A program made the translations under genes and the position numbers. The notes below the pieces were generated by a model, which searched no databases, was not told where the DNA came from, and was given only the letters and a program-made list of their open reading frames with translations. From Cucumis sativus (Eukaryota > Streptophyta > Magnoliopsida > Cucurbitales > Cucurbitaceae): a stretch of 64,000 bases of DNA. Below, piece by piece: positions 1-12,100 of this stretch. The DNA lies in contig NC_026656.2 of NCBI RefSeq assembly GCF_000004075.3, positions 18,858,607 to 18,922,606 on the forward strand, read 5' to 3'. Within the stretch, counting starts at the first letter, position 1. Each line of letters opens with the position of its first letter.

Positions 1-155
1 AATTTAGCTTAAAGTTGATAGAGAATTTTGTAGCTTATGTTCTGAATAAGTATATTTCTATTAATCTCTAAACCATGCTGATTACAAGGTTTTGTGATTT
101 TACAGTGGAAGAGAAAAAATAAACAGATGAAGGAGAGATATTATAACGAGCATAC

Positions 156-3100
156 CTCAGACATTATGATCCATGGAATTGCTCCAACACCCAGAGAGAA
201 AGTGACAACCATGGCCTGAAAAAAGATATCTCCTATTGACTCATATGATCAAACTTTTGGAACTAATTTTTAATGATGTGTAAACTTGGACATACCACAA
301 CTCCAACTACCGACACGATCCCCGCTATACTATACAAACTGGAATCCTCAGAGACAGCGTCCTGACATCAATTTTTCAACACAGCAAAGCTTTTAGATGC
401 ATTGCACTAAGACCTTGAGGCTAAGAAAGAATCAAAATAAAGAACTAGTTTACCTTCAGAAAGAATGCCACAGCAACAATCAAAAGGCTAAGAGTCATTC
501 CAACAGAGGAGATCTGAAATAAAATTATAAGATAATTAACAAAGACGTATGGTAATTAAAAGAATCAAGAATGACAACATGGAACTCACAATAAGTAGAA
601 GACGACGTCCGGCTCGGTCGATCACCCACGTTGTAACTGCAGTGGCAACAACCTAAAAAACATACAAGTCGTTGCTGAAAAGCAGAGTTCAGATAGAGCA
701 AATCAATCACTAAGCACATCGATTTTAGATTGTACCTGGATAGCGCCAAGGCCAAATGTAGCTGCATTACTTGAGGTAATACCTGTTTGAAAATTTGATT
801 GCGAAGAGTCATTTGATGCTAAAAATTGGGCGGAGTTTATATTTTTCTCTTCTCTATTTATTTTGACTTTTTGACAAGAATACTATTTTTTCTTTTCGAA
901 ATCATAGATATATAAGAGTGCCTCAAAAGAAAAATAAAAAAACTAAGATGGACAAATAGCAAAAGAAAAAAATGATTTAAACCAAATACTTAATGCAGGG
1001 AAGATATATTTAGTTACCGGCGGATGCAAAGATGGTACTGGAGTAGAATAAAACGCCATTAATTCCACTCAGTTGCTGCAGGATAAGTAATCCTATGCCA
1101 ATCTGAATAATGTGGTAGAGAGAGCTGGAAAAGTAAGTTCCTGAATTCTATGCTTAATATGAATACATATTTAAATTGAATCTTCAAAATCTCCGTACCG
1201 ATAAAGGCAACCAGTATCTTCTCTGCTTCAGATCAGCAAATCTAATAGTTCTTCTTCTGTTGGCTGAAGCTACAGATCTCTGCATCATGTAAGCCGGAAG
1301 AAGTTCTTTGAATCAATGGTGTTACATGGTAACAAATATACATACTTTCCATGGTTCTGCATGAATAAACAGGACTAAACGAATTCATTGGATTATCATG
1401 TGTATTCACCTTGATTTCATTTACTTCAACGGTAATATCTGTGTCAAACCCACGAAGAACTTGCAAAGATGTTTCAAACTCCTCTGTCATTCCCATCTTT
1501 GCCTAAAAGTTGATAGAAGATATATAAAAAAAAACTGTAAGAAATAAAATTTAGATTTATCGAGTTGAAGATATCAATGTCACGACTTTTACCAGCCATC
1601 TTGGAGATTCTGGGATGAAAAACAATCCAGGTATCAATATTGTACAAGGCAAAATTCCTGCAAAAGAAGTTTGTACTTTCTGATGTCAAAGAGGAAAGGG
1701 TGGTTAAATGTTAATGATGCCTGGACAGGATCACACAAATTCATGACATTTTATCACAGCATGGGATTAGAAACTGTTCAACACAACCATCATACACTCT
1801 GTGAAGAACTTTCTAACATCACCTCACACCAAAAATCCGATGCTTATATATATAGGTTCTTCATCAACTCCACGCTTTAAATGAAGGTTCTTTACTGAAG
1901 TAGTAAGTAGGGCTGGAGCCGTATGCAATTAGAAAATAGCCAAGCACCCTCCGCATCCCACAACTTCATTTTAGGTACAATATTACATAACCTCTTTAAC
2001 CCTTGGCTATTATTTATAAGCACAATTTCTAGGGTTCCAATGTCATTTCATTAAGATAATTATAGATAACTTACCTAATACTGCAAGTATTCTCCATGGT
2101 ACGAATAGTCCCAGCAGATAAGACAGCATTATTCCCAAGGTAACAGATAGCTACATCACAAAAGGTGAAAGTAGCTAAGTTGAGAGGTGGTTAGAATTAA
2201 AATGTTTACCAATCCCAAGACCAATTCACAGAACAAACACCAAATATGTCCAACCTGATTGACTGAACCAAGACTTCCTCTCAAGTTTTGGGGTGAAATT
2301 TCAGCAATATAAACGGGGACCTAGAATAGAAGATAGAGTGCCCATCAGTAAAAGTACAAAATCTGAGATTATGTAGCTGAAATTAATGTCGCACCGCACC
2401 GTATAAGAGATTATTCCCACGCCAAAACCTTCCAGTAACCTCCCCATGTAAAGGAAAGACGAATCCTACATAAACAACAAAAATTGGTTATATATAGTAT
2501 ATGTTGCCAGTGGAAGAGTATCCGTTACAAAATGAATCTCTTTTAAACTAACTTTTGCAAATGATATAGCAAGCCAGCCTATGATATTGGGAATTGCAGC
2601 AATCATTAAGGCCTGAAATTAAGCACATAAAAAGTAGGATTAAACCATCCAAATAGAAGAAAACTTTCAGCAAAACAAATTAAAGCAAGAATCAATGAAC
2701 CAACATTACCCCTTTCCGGCCAATATACTCAGCCAACTGACCGCTGGTTATGGCCCCAACCATAGCACCAACATTGCTTAAAGAACCAAATAAAGAATAC
2801 TGTTTCATGAATCAGGTCAGACGTGATTGTAGTTCACAAATGTAGAATGAAAAAGGAAAATACAAGATAACAGAGACATACCTCTGAGACAGTAAGTCCA
2901 AGATCCCGAGTTATTGCCAATTGGGTCGGTGATGAATACCCTCCCTGCAAAGTCAATACTTACTCTGAATGTTTCTTCAACTCAATCAACAATTCGCAAC
3001 GAATTTCAGAGTTACCCCAACAAGCACAAATCTAATTGACATAACCGATCACAACAGAAATGCTCTTCTCTATCTGATCTTTTAGTTCATTCTAGTTTTT

Positions 3101-3423
3101 TCCATTGAAAAACTCAAACCCAGTAACTGAAAAACGAACTAGTAAACTTCCAATAATCCAGTACCCAAAAAATCCCGAGTCAATCTCTCTCAAAGATTTG
3201 GAAAATAAGACTGAAAAAGGTAGTTAGTTACCGTGAAACCAAACTGGATAGGGCCCAAAGCAACGATGAGAACACAAGCAACAACAGAGATGGAGTTATC
3301 ACGAATAGCCTGAGACGAACCCATCAAACTGGATTGTCTGGAACCCATTCGATACCAACTCCCCGTGTGCAGAAATGGCTTCCTGATGTCCCTCCCATCT
3401 TCACTATCATCCCTGAAGCTCAT
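156..3423 (-). CDS. ERDL6: ERD6-like sugar transporter (ERDL6 type), 3' part missing
   Basis: This is a major-facilitator sugar carrier. Arabidopsis ERDL6 exports glucose from the vacuole by proton coupling at the tonoplast, and I infer the same role here. Sixteen exons join in frame to 411 residues: 3232-3423, 2882-2944, 2710-2799, 2553-2612, 2400-2465, 2255-2320, 2075-2150, 1593-1657, 1410-1502, 1199-1279, 1018-1102, 736-782, 590-652, 454-513, 296-361 and 156-215. The start MSFRDDSED matches the family. An ATG four codons upstream (3433-3435) is in frame but less likely. Family marks are GRKG (about 112-115), PESPRWL (about 220-226), [14 protein letters not shown] and DRAGRR (about 339-344). 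The family is about 487 residues long, so roughly 75 residues with the last two membrane spans and the PETKG motif lie left of base 1. Positions 1-155 are intron. Confidence 0.95.
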
Positions 3424-3435
3424 CCTCTTGAACAA

Positions 3436-6400
3436 AGATCAATCGTAATCAAACCCCCAACCTGGCGCGCGATCTGCTTGTACAAATGCCACAACCAAAT
3501 AACAAATTATATAGCTACCGAAAAGAAAGAAGAAAACAGCGGATATACATAAACTTCCCAGAGCAAGATATTCCCCAATTACCCACAAATCTAATTATGT
3601 TGCTTCAATTTTTCTCTAAAAAAATTAGGCCACAAACGGACAGATTCACCAAAAACCAAACATCAATCAATACGTATAAAAATACAGATAGAGATATATA
3701 TAAAATTTGTGGGCTCGTTTTCATTTTCTACTGGGCCATGCCTTCTCAGTATCATCGTGGTGACTGGTAGGCAATTTGGCGAATTCAATCGAATCTCAGG
3801 TTGTTGTGGTACAGCTTGCGCTATAAAATTATTTGTTCTTTGAGCTTTGGGAATCGATTTGGTTTGAACTTATTACCACGTTTTTAAGCTGCATCCTTAC
3901 TTAATTCCAGAAATGTAAGCTAAAATTCGAGTGATCACATGGTTCTTAGAAATGAATTAGCTTTCTCATTCATTAGCCATACATAATCTAACCCTTCAGT
4001 TACTAATTTAGTCTATCGATAATCTGTGAATGAGTTGGTTCAACTTTCAGTTCTCTGTAGGGTAGATTTTTCAATTTTCATAAATTCAAAGAATTTAAAT
4101 GTTAGTTTATGGAACTCTCTGCCCTTATAGAAGTTTTTGGTTATTTTCTTAAGAAAAATAGCTAATTTTCTTTGTATCTCTCACAATCATTTGTATTTTT
4201 TAGTTGAATTGTTTAATTTTTAACTTAATTTTTTTTTATAGAAAAATGGTAAAAAATAGCAAATTTGACAAAATATTTATATTTTATCCATAACAAACAT
4301 GTGATAAACAGTGATATTGATAGTGAAGGATATTATTACTCATAGTTGATAAAATCTAAAAATTTAGCTATTTTTAAAAATATCATTTTTATAAAACAAA
4401 ATTATTTTTTTTAGTTTCCAGAATTTAGTAGAAAAAATAGATAAAAAAAAAAGGGGAAGAAGCAAAAAATATATTTTATTATTTACGAGATTTGCAGTTT
4501 TTAATTTTTGTAGAAAACTACAAAGTATTTTTTTTTTTAATTTTGAAAGTTGAAAAAACCAAAGTTGACTGAGTTTTTAATTGAATGTAGTTTGGTTTAT
4601 GAGGTTTTTCACCTAATTGAGTTATTGCAAAGAAAGGAATGATATGAAGCTTAGAGTTGTCAAATAGAAATGTGGATCCAATTTTGGAAATTTTTGTCAT
4701 TATCATTCAATTAGTTTGGATTTGTTAATGATTTAATTGGAACCAAACACAAAAGAGAAAAAGGGGAAAAACAAAACCTTTAACTTCTCCTCTACAACAT
4801 TAAAATCCAAAACTTTTAGTATTAATTAGGTATATGGATTGATCCTTTTGCTTAGTTAAGTAACTAACCCCATGTTGTTAACAAATGGTTAGTCAATTTA
4901 GATCAATATTGGACTGACTACATTACCCATTTCGTCATTATTTATCCAACATCCATCTTTTGCGAAAATCAATCAACTGAAATGTATGTCAAGTAATGTG
5001 CTATTTTAAAACGTGTTTGAGACACTAAGTTGAATTGTGAAATACGAATGAAGTTTGTTAATAAATGTCATCGATAAATATGCAAATTTAAAAACATGGA
5101 CATGACATCTTACTCTTTTTTTTTTTGTTTTCCATCGTGCAAGAGTTTGTTTTAAAAAACAAGTAATGTAGGTAATTTGTTTTTGAGCAAAGTACATTTT
5201 TGGTTCTTGATATTTGACATTAATGACTATTTGGTGGTTTCTAAAGTGTCAAAATAATGATCACTTTAATTCAACCTCGAGTTTGGTAAACGGTTATGAA
5301 TGAAATTCTTAGACTTAGTATGAAACTACTTTTCTCCTTGTAAACCATCACGTTCCTTCTCTTTTCTCATATTTGTCGTCATCACTGCCTTGATTAAAAG
5401 ATTACTAATTCCTTAAAACCCCATATTTGATTTTTGTTGTGATCTGAAATAAAATTGAGAATGTTTCAAATTTAGACCAAAAGTAAAATTGAATTACACT
5501 TTCATTTAAAATAATAGCCATAAAGCTGTTCATCTCAAAAATAAGAAAGTTTGGACTAGTTAGACTTATTTATGGCCCACCGAAGAGAAAGCCCAATAAC
5601 AAAAGGCCCAACTGACGCTGAAGTCTCAACACCTTTAATCTCACATCTATATCACTCTCTCCCCTCAATATATTGCATTTAGATTTAAAATATTAATTTG
5701 TAAATCAATATTAAAATTCGTAAAGATCACATTAAAAATATTAAGAGTTTACTATATTTACAATTTTTTTGAAAAAAATGTTTTCATCCTCTTGATTATT
5801 ATTTCTAAAGTTATTGCAATTATCTTGAAAACTATAAATTTGTTTGTGCTTCAAAAGAAAATTAAAAACAATCATAAAACTTTTTATTAATTAAATTAGA
5901 TCAACTAAACTTTAGGGAGTCGTAGTTTTGATTTATTGCTCATAATTGTGGGTTCTTTTTCCTACACACTTTTGACTAAATTTATATTTTTCAATAACAT
6001 AGTTAGAGAACTAAACTTTTTTTTTTTTTTTGAACTACGTTCCTATCTTCTACTTATAAGAACATATAATTGTGAAAATATAAACTTAATTAACAAGTTA
6101 AAATTCCCAAACTAAGTTTTAGAGAAACATAAGATCAACTAATTAATTCATAAAGTTTCAATTCAAACAAGACTATGAATCAAACAAATTTTAATATACA
6201 TACACATTGATACACGTACATACATATCATTCTAAATCTATACAATTTGCATTAGATCGAACAAATTTGTCAAAGTCATCAAATTTCTTGGACACACCCG
6301 CCAATGTAGTAAGAAAAAGAAATGAAAATTGGCATAATTAACACATTTCTTTACAAATAATAGTTCTAAAGCTAAAGCAAGACAAAATAAAATCCTATCA

Positions 6401-6900
6401 TAATATAAATTTTCTCCACACGTAAGAGCTTATGTCAACCTAATACAAAAGAACGATATTCATCTTCATACAAACTGTTGTACAAAAAATCTCAAGTGAA
6501 AATTTATATGGTTATGGTCAAGTAAGTGTGTAGACATTGTTACAGAGAATAGATAATGTTGGTAAGGAACTGATATTACTGGCATTCAAAGGTGAAGTAA
6601 TCAAAAAGCATATATGGCATTTTTCATTTGTCGTGAAATCAGGCAGCCCGATGGGTTATTATGCAAATTAGTGGCTATCTGATCTTAGTTATTATCAGAA
6701 ATTCTACGAAGATTCTTTTAGGATATACAATTAATTAAGTTTTTTTTTTTTTACTTTTGTATGGCGTCTGTTTGTAGTTGGCGTTGGCAGCTTTTATTTG
6801 CAATATCACATATTCTCATGGTATATCCCTTTCTACAAACTTTTGCTTTGGGGGACCAAATATTAAACCCTTTTTTTCTTTGTCATCTTCAAAAACCAGA
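3436..6900. other. Intergenic spacer, sugar transporter to acyl-AMP ligase gene
   Basis: This is AT-rich non-coding DNA. It contains one small palindromic element at 4242-4390 and GGCCCA-type motifs near 5573-5611, which are common in plant promoters. Short open frames here show no family resemblance. I see nothing else I can support. Confidence 0.6.
4242..4390. mobile_element. MITE-like fold-back element
   Basis: The ends are inverted. The left arm reads AAAAATGGTAAAAAATAGC, and the reverse complement of the right arm begins AAAAATGATA and continues into AAAAATAGCTAAATTTTTAG. The element is about 150 bp and has no coding capacity. Arms with the same core words (AAAAAT-GCAAAT-ACAAAAT) recur at 48300-48375 and 49473-49570, so this looks like one non-autonomous DNA transposon family. 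A clear target-site duplication is not evident. Confidence 0.5.
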
Positions 6901-6949
6901 AAAGATCCATTACCCATCAGTAATTGACTAACTCTTTACGTTTTTTCAG

Positions 6950-6956
6950 TATAAAT
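6950..6956 (+). promoter_or_regulatory. TATA box of the acyl-AMP ligase-like gene
   Basis: TATAAAT lies 53 bases before the ATG at 7009, which places transcription start near 6980. An ATG at 6965 with a 13-codon frame ending at 7006 would then lie upstream of the mRNA and have no effect. Confidence 0.5.
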
Positions 6957-7008
6957 TGGGTCATATGCGGAAAATCAGTTGCTTACTCGGAAAAGATATA
7001 AGATAATA

Positions 7009-9150
7009 ATGTTATACGAGAATTTTGATCCTTTATTCCCGGAGCAGCCGGTGGTCGACAGGTATCTCCCAGTTTGGGCGAGCCTTCCAGCCTTCCAGTC
7101 GAAGCCAGCGTTCATCTGGTCGGAAGACGGCACTGCCAAGGCCATAAATGAAGACTCATTTCTAACATACCGGCAACTTCACGACTCCGTTCAGTTAATC
7201 ACTGAACAGTTGCTCAGGCAGTTGCGGCGGCGCGATACGGTGGTTGTATTGTGCTCGGCGGGGCTGGACTTTGTCCAGCTAATATATGGTTGTCAAAGAG
7301 CTGGGCTAGTGAGTGTCCCAATCAGCCCCCCGGACGTTTTTTCTGAGAATGAAAATTGTCACCATCTTGCTAGAGCTCTATCCCAGACTAAACCCCGTGC
7401 TGCCATAGCTCACCAGTCTTACATCAACACCGTTTTTCGGTACGTTTTCAACAAACCTTAGTTTTTATTTGTTCATTTATTGAATACTCAAATGCATTGT
7501 CCTAGGCTCATTTATTTGTGTGCATTTGATATCAATGGGCATCTATTCTTACCCTTCACGTAAAAAATATATATATTAACGTAAATGGTGCACTGTGTGT
7601 GTATATATATATAGGTACATCTCATCTTCGGCCGACAAGAAGTTGGCTTTGTTATTGAAGGGCGTGCGATGGATTTCAATGGAGAGTTTAAAACAACCCC
7701 ACAAAGAATCAGAGCTCAATCAACACAAACACCAATCGTCTTTTTATCATTCTTCCTCGTACTCCGGCTGTAATCCAGACGACCCTTATTTAATCCAGTA
7801 CACCTCCGGCGCCACCGCAATTTCCAAGGCGGTGGTGATTACCGCCGGCGCTGCCGCCCACAACGTCCGCGCGGCAAGAAAAGCCTACGACTTAAACCCA
7901 AACGACCTCATCGTTTCATGGCTCCCACAGTACCACGACTGTGGCCTTATGTTCCTTCTCTTAACCGTCATCACAGGGGCCACGTGTGTACTAACTTCAC
8001 CCATCTCATTCGTCACCCAACCAATAACGTGGCTCCACCTCATCACAGCTTTCAAAGCCACGTGCACTCCCGTGCCGTCTTTCACTCTCCCACTCGTACT
8101 CAAGCGGGTGGGTTATTCAAGTGGGCGGGCGGGTAATTTGGATTTGCGGAGCTTGAGGAATTTGATTTTGATTAATGAACCGATTTACCGGTCTACGGTG
8201 GAGGAGTTTGTGGAAGTGTTTAAGACCGTTGGGTTGGACCCGGGTTGTGTTTCTCCGTCGTATGGGTTGGCGGAGAATTGTACTTTTGTTTCGACGGCGT
8301 GGTGTGGCGGTGGTGGGTTCCCGGCGATGCCGAGTTACCGGCAGTTGTTGCCAAGTGGGAGGTTGAGGGATGGGATGTGTAAGGAGATTGAGGTTGTGGT
8401 TGTTAATGAAGAAACTGGGGAGGTGGTTGAGGATGGCGTTGAAGGAGAAATTTGGGTCTCCTCGCCTAGCAATGCCTTGGGTACTTTTCTATGAAACTAT
8501 AAAGATTATAATTAAGCTTATTTTCATACAATATTTTACTTATTCATTTGATTTTAAAAACTTCTCTTTGATCAGGTTATCTTGGCCATCCATCTGTAAC
8601 CGAAGAGACATTCCACAGTAAACTCAAGAACAAATCAAGCCTCAATTTCGTCCGCACAGGCGACAGAGGAGTAATTAAAGGCTCCGACAGGTTCCTCTTC
8701 GTCATCGGCCGGTGTTCAGACGTAATCAAATTAAACAACAACAACCAACAAATCCATCCGCATTACATCGAATCCACATCTTACAACAATTTCTCCGCCT
8801 ATCTTCGAGGCGGCTGCATCGCCGCCGTCAAGGTATCGGGGACAATCGCCCTAGTTGCCGAGATGCAGAGAGACGACAGACACGACGCGGAATTGCTGAG
8901 AAAAATATGCGAAGACATTAGAAAAGCAGTGTTGATTGAAGAGGGAATAGAATTAGGGCTTGTGGTTTTGGTGAAAAGGGGAAATGTGTCCAAAACGACG
9001 TCGGGAAAAGTGAAGAGATGGGTTGTGAAGGAGAAGCTCGCCGGCGGCGGATTGGGGGTTTTGATGGCCTTCGAATTTGGAAAAAACTGTGTGGATTTGA
9101 AGAGAAAAGGAGAGTTTGAAACTCGTCCTGTTCTGATCTCTATGCTTTAA
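7009..9150 (+). CDS. Fatty acyl-AMP ligase-like adenylate-forming enzyme
   Basis: Three exons (7009-7439, 7615-8480, 8576-9150) join in frame to 623 residues, the usual length of a standalone fatty acyl-AMP ligase. Such enzymes adenylate a fatty acid and usually pass it to an acyl carrier protein rather than to CoA. The match is with bacterial FadD-type ligases: an N-terminal GLDFVQLIYGCQRAGL with VPISPP, a P-loop YTSGATAISKAVV from residue 206, SYGLAE (about 359-364), RTGDRG (about 459-464), and the C-terminal catalytic lysine in SGKVKR (about K577). There is no targeting peptide, carrier domain or membrane span, so it is probably soluble and cytosolic. The upstream frame opens with a non-ATG codon, so I chose ATG 7009. 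The oddity is the P-loop, where the usual Ser/Thr-Thr-Gly and Pro-Lys-Gly positions are changed. A plant acyl-CoA synthetase relative is the alternative. Substrate and partner are unknown. Confidence 0.85.
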
Positions 9151-12100
9151 TTTGAGTGTTATATACATGTGGGTGAATTTAGAAAATGTTGGCTTCACCC
9201 ACTTTAAAGTTAGGTCTTTAGCTTAAGCATAAATGCATAATACACCAATGTAAGAGATCCCAAAATTACTTAGTTGTAATTTTCCCAATGATCACTACTT
9301 GTATGTTTCAATTTAAGTCGTTTATACAATATATATGTAAACTTGTTTTTACTCCTTTCTTTCTATTATTCGAAGAGCATCAATTGTTTTTTTGTAAGAT
9401 TTTATTTTATTCATTTTTACAAATTTGAAAACTTTAAAAAATATTTGGTAATTTCATTTTTATGGATGGGAGAGATAAGTGCATGGTAGATGACAAAGTC
9501 TTTTTTCTTTTTCAATATGTCACCATGTTTGTTTGTTTTTTTTTTAAAAAATACTGATAGAAAATAAGTTGAAATGCTTATTGGTGTAGTATCCAATTCC
9601 AATGTGTTTCTAGGTAAGGGAAAATTTGTGTGTTTATAAGAAAAAAACCTATATAAGGTATCTTTTTTACTGATATACTTTCATTATAGATAGACGTTGA
9701 TATATTTTTAAAATGTTATTATATAGTTAAATATTTTGAATCTAATTGTTATACGTTGAGTTTGGAACGAGGGTGAGTGAATGACCATGGATGATGCAAG
9801 AATCGAGGCACGTGGTGGATGTCATTGGGGAGGGTAAAACAGGCCCGTTGAAAATAGCCCGACGTCGTATATGGGCCCCATCTTATGATAAGTAATAATA
9901 AAAAACAGTTGGGCCTAATTTTCCCCGTTGGAATAGAGCCCAACAAAGACAAATGTGGACTATTCTTATTAGAAAAATGAGAGGAAAAGAGAGAGAAGCT
10001 AATAATAACACGGTTTCAAACTTAATTTCACGAATATATTAAATCCAAATTTGAATGTTTAAGACTATTAGGCACAAAATTAAGCAAAAATGAGTTATAC
10101 TCTCTCTTCTATAAACACGATCTTCCTCCTTAGAGGTTAGAAATTCAATCTCTCACCTCATAGTACTTAAAAATAAAAGTTGGTTTTGTTTTCACTAACT
10201 CATTAGACATACATATATATATCAAATGAAATAAATAGTATCAAGATTGAGAGGTACTTTATTCGCATTCTAATAAGATGTTACAAATTAGAGACTATAA
10301 ATAGAGAAATTAGATTGACCTACGTAAAGACATTTGACATACTAATACATTAAATATTTTAATATTTCAAATATCCTAAGAATTGTACACAAAATCAAAC
10401 ATAAAAGAATGGTAAAAAATTCAAAATAACACTCTTGTTTTAGAGATAGAGGAAGAGAATCGAGTGGTAAAAAAAGATAATGACAAATCAAAAGTATAGT
10501 TGTGTGGTTGTAACTATACATTTAAATTTTCAATTGTAAAAATTGAACCAATAAAATTAGGAAGATGTTAAAATTAGAGTTGGTATTTATATAGTTGTAA
10601 AAAGGGAAACTATTTTATATATATTATATATATAAGAGAGAGAGAGAAAAAAAAAAGGTTAGGGTTTGGTTGGTTAAATGGGAAAATTGGGATTAGGATT
10701 GGTTGAAAGATTTGGGGATGATGGGAGTGTGGTGAAAACAAGTACCAAAGCAAAAGACGTGGAAAGAGAGACAAATAAAAAAGAAAGAAAGAAAAAAAAA
10801 AGGCATCGATTGCATCAGAGAAAGGTAAAGACATTGCTTGGGGCAAGCGTGCTGTTTGCAGACACTTTCACAATTAACCTCTTCTGTACGATCAAACCCA
10901 ACACACACACTCACACACAATGCAACGCGACAATCCCATTTACTGTTCACTCTCTCTCCCACTTTTCACTTTTACCCCCCCAGTTTTTTACCTCACCCTT
11001 AATTTATGTGCTTAACGAAAACGTCCTTTTCTCTTCATCTCAATCCTATTTCCTCCATGAGCTCTCACATTCTAACAGCCTTTAGGTATGTTTTTCTTCT
11101 TTGTTTTATTTCACTTCTCTAGAGTATGTCAAGTTGCAACTTTTACTTGATTTCAAATTACAAATTAAAATATATCAAAATATGACCGTAATAGAAAATT
11201 TTAACAAATTAATAAGAAAGAACTACAAATATAGACGTAAGGTTTTAGTATCGTGAGATATATGTTATGTTATAATATAGAAAATTTAAATGATTAGTAG
11301 TATATATGTTTTAAAAGGGGTGGGTGTAAGGAAACTAATTAAATTAAGTATGGTTAATTAAGGTACCTTTTAAAAAGAGGATTTTTATATAATGATTAGC
11401 TTTCGTACATATTAAATGTAGATTTTCATGCATGGTTCCGTTTGAATAATATGGGACCGCAATAATATGGCAACAAATGGAAGAGGGTCACCTACACAAC
11501 AACAAATGAATTAGACTAAACCATGGGAAAGCAATAGATACTGCATCCTCAAGAGCTTGTTTTCTAGTGATGCATTTTTTTGGGGTTTTTTTTTTTTTTT
11601 TTGTATGACATTTTGAATTTTTAAATGAGAAGATGGTTTTTGAATTTTAAATATTTTAAATCTTATTTGAATGTATTCAAACAAATGAGTGAAAACCTAA
11701 AGTTATGAGTATCGCTCAATTTACTTTTTAAAAATTTATATATGTATTATGTAGTGTAATGTAAACTATATGTTAAACAACTTAACAACTATACGATTTT
11801 TTCAATATAAAATATGTTCATAAATATTTAGTAGTCTACGTAATATTTAGTAAGTAACTAATAATAACAATAACATGTTTCTTTAATCCGCTATGAAAAA
11901 ATACAACTAATATAATTATTGAATCTCTCGTTTTCTTTTTTTGAAAAAGATACGTTGGTTCAGTAGATACACCCTAATATCTCCACTAAGTGGACACCTC
12001 CTTAGCACCGTCATCATCCCCAACACAAAAGCCAAACCATAGCGCGAAAAGCTAAAAGGCTAGAGCTAAGCCCACAACAAAAAGTTAGAAAACATTTAAA

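Noticed and set aside
6965-7006. Upstream 13-codon frame before the acyl-AMP ligase ATG
   Set aside because: The TATA box at 6950 predicts transcription start near 6980, downstream of this ATG, so it is probably not in the mRNA.
10678-11085. 135-codon open frame on the plus strand
   Set aside because: The composition is Lys/Thr/Ser-rich from simple GA and CT runs with no family resemblance. It fits a leader or spacer better than a protein.
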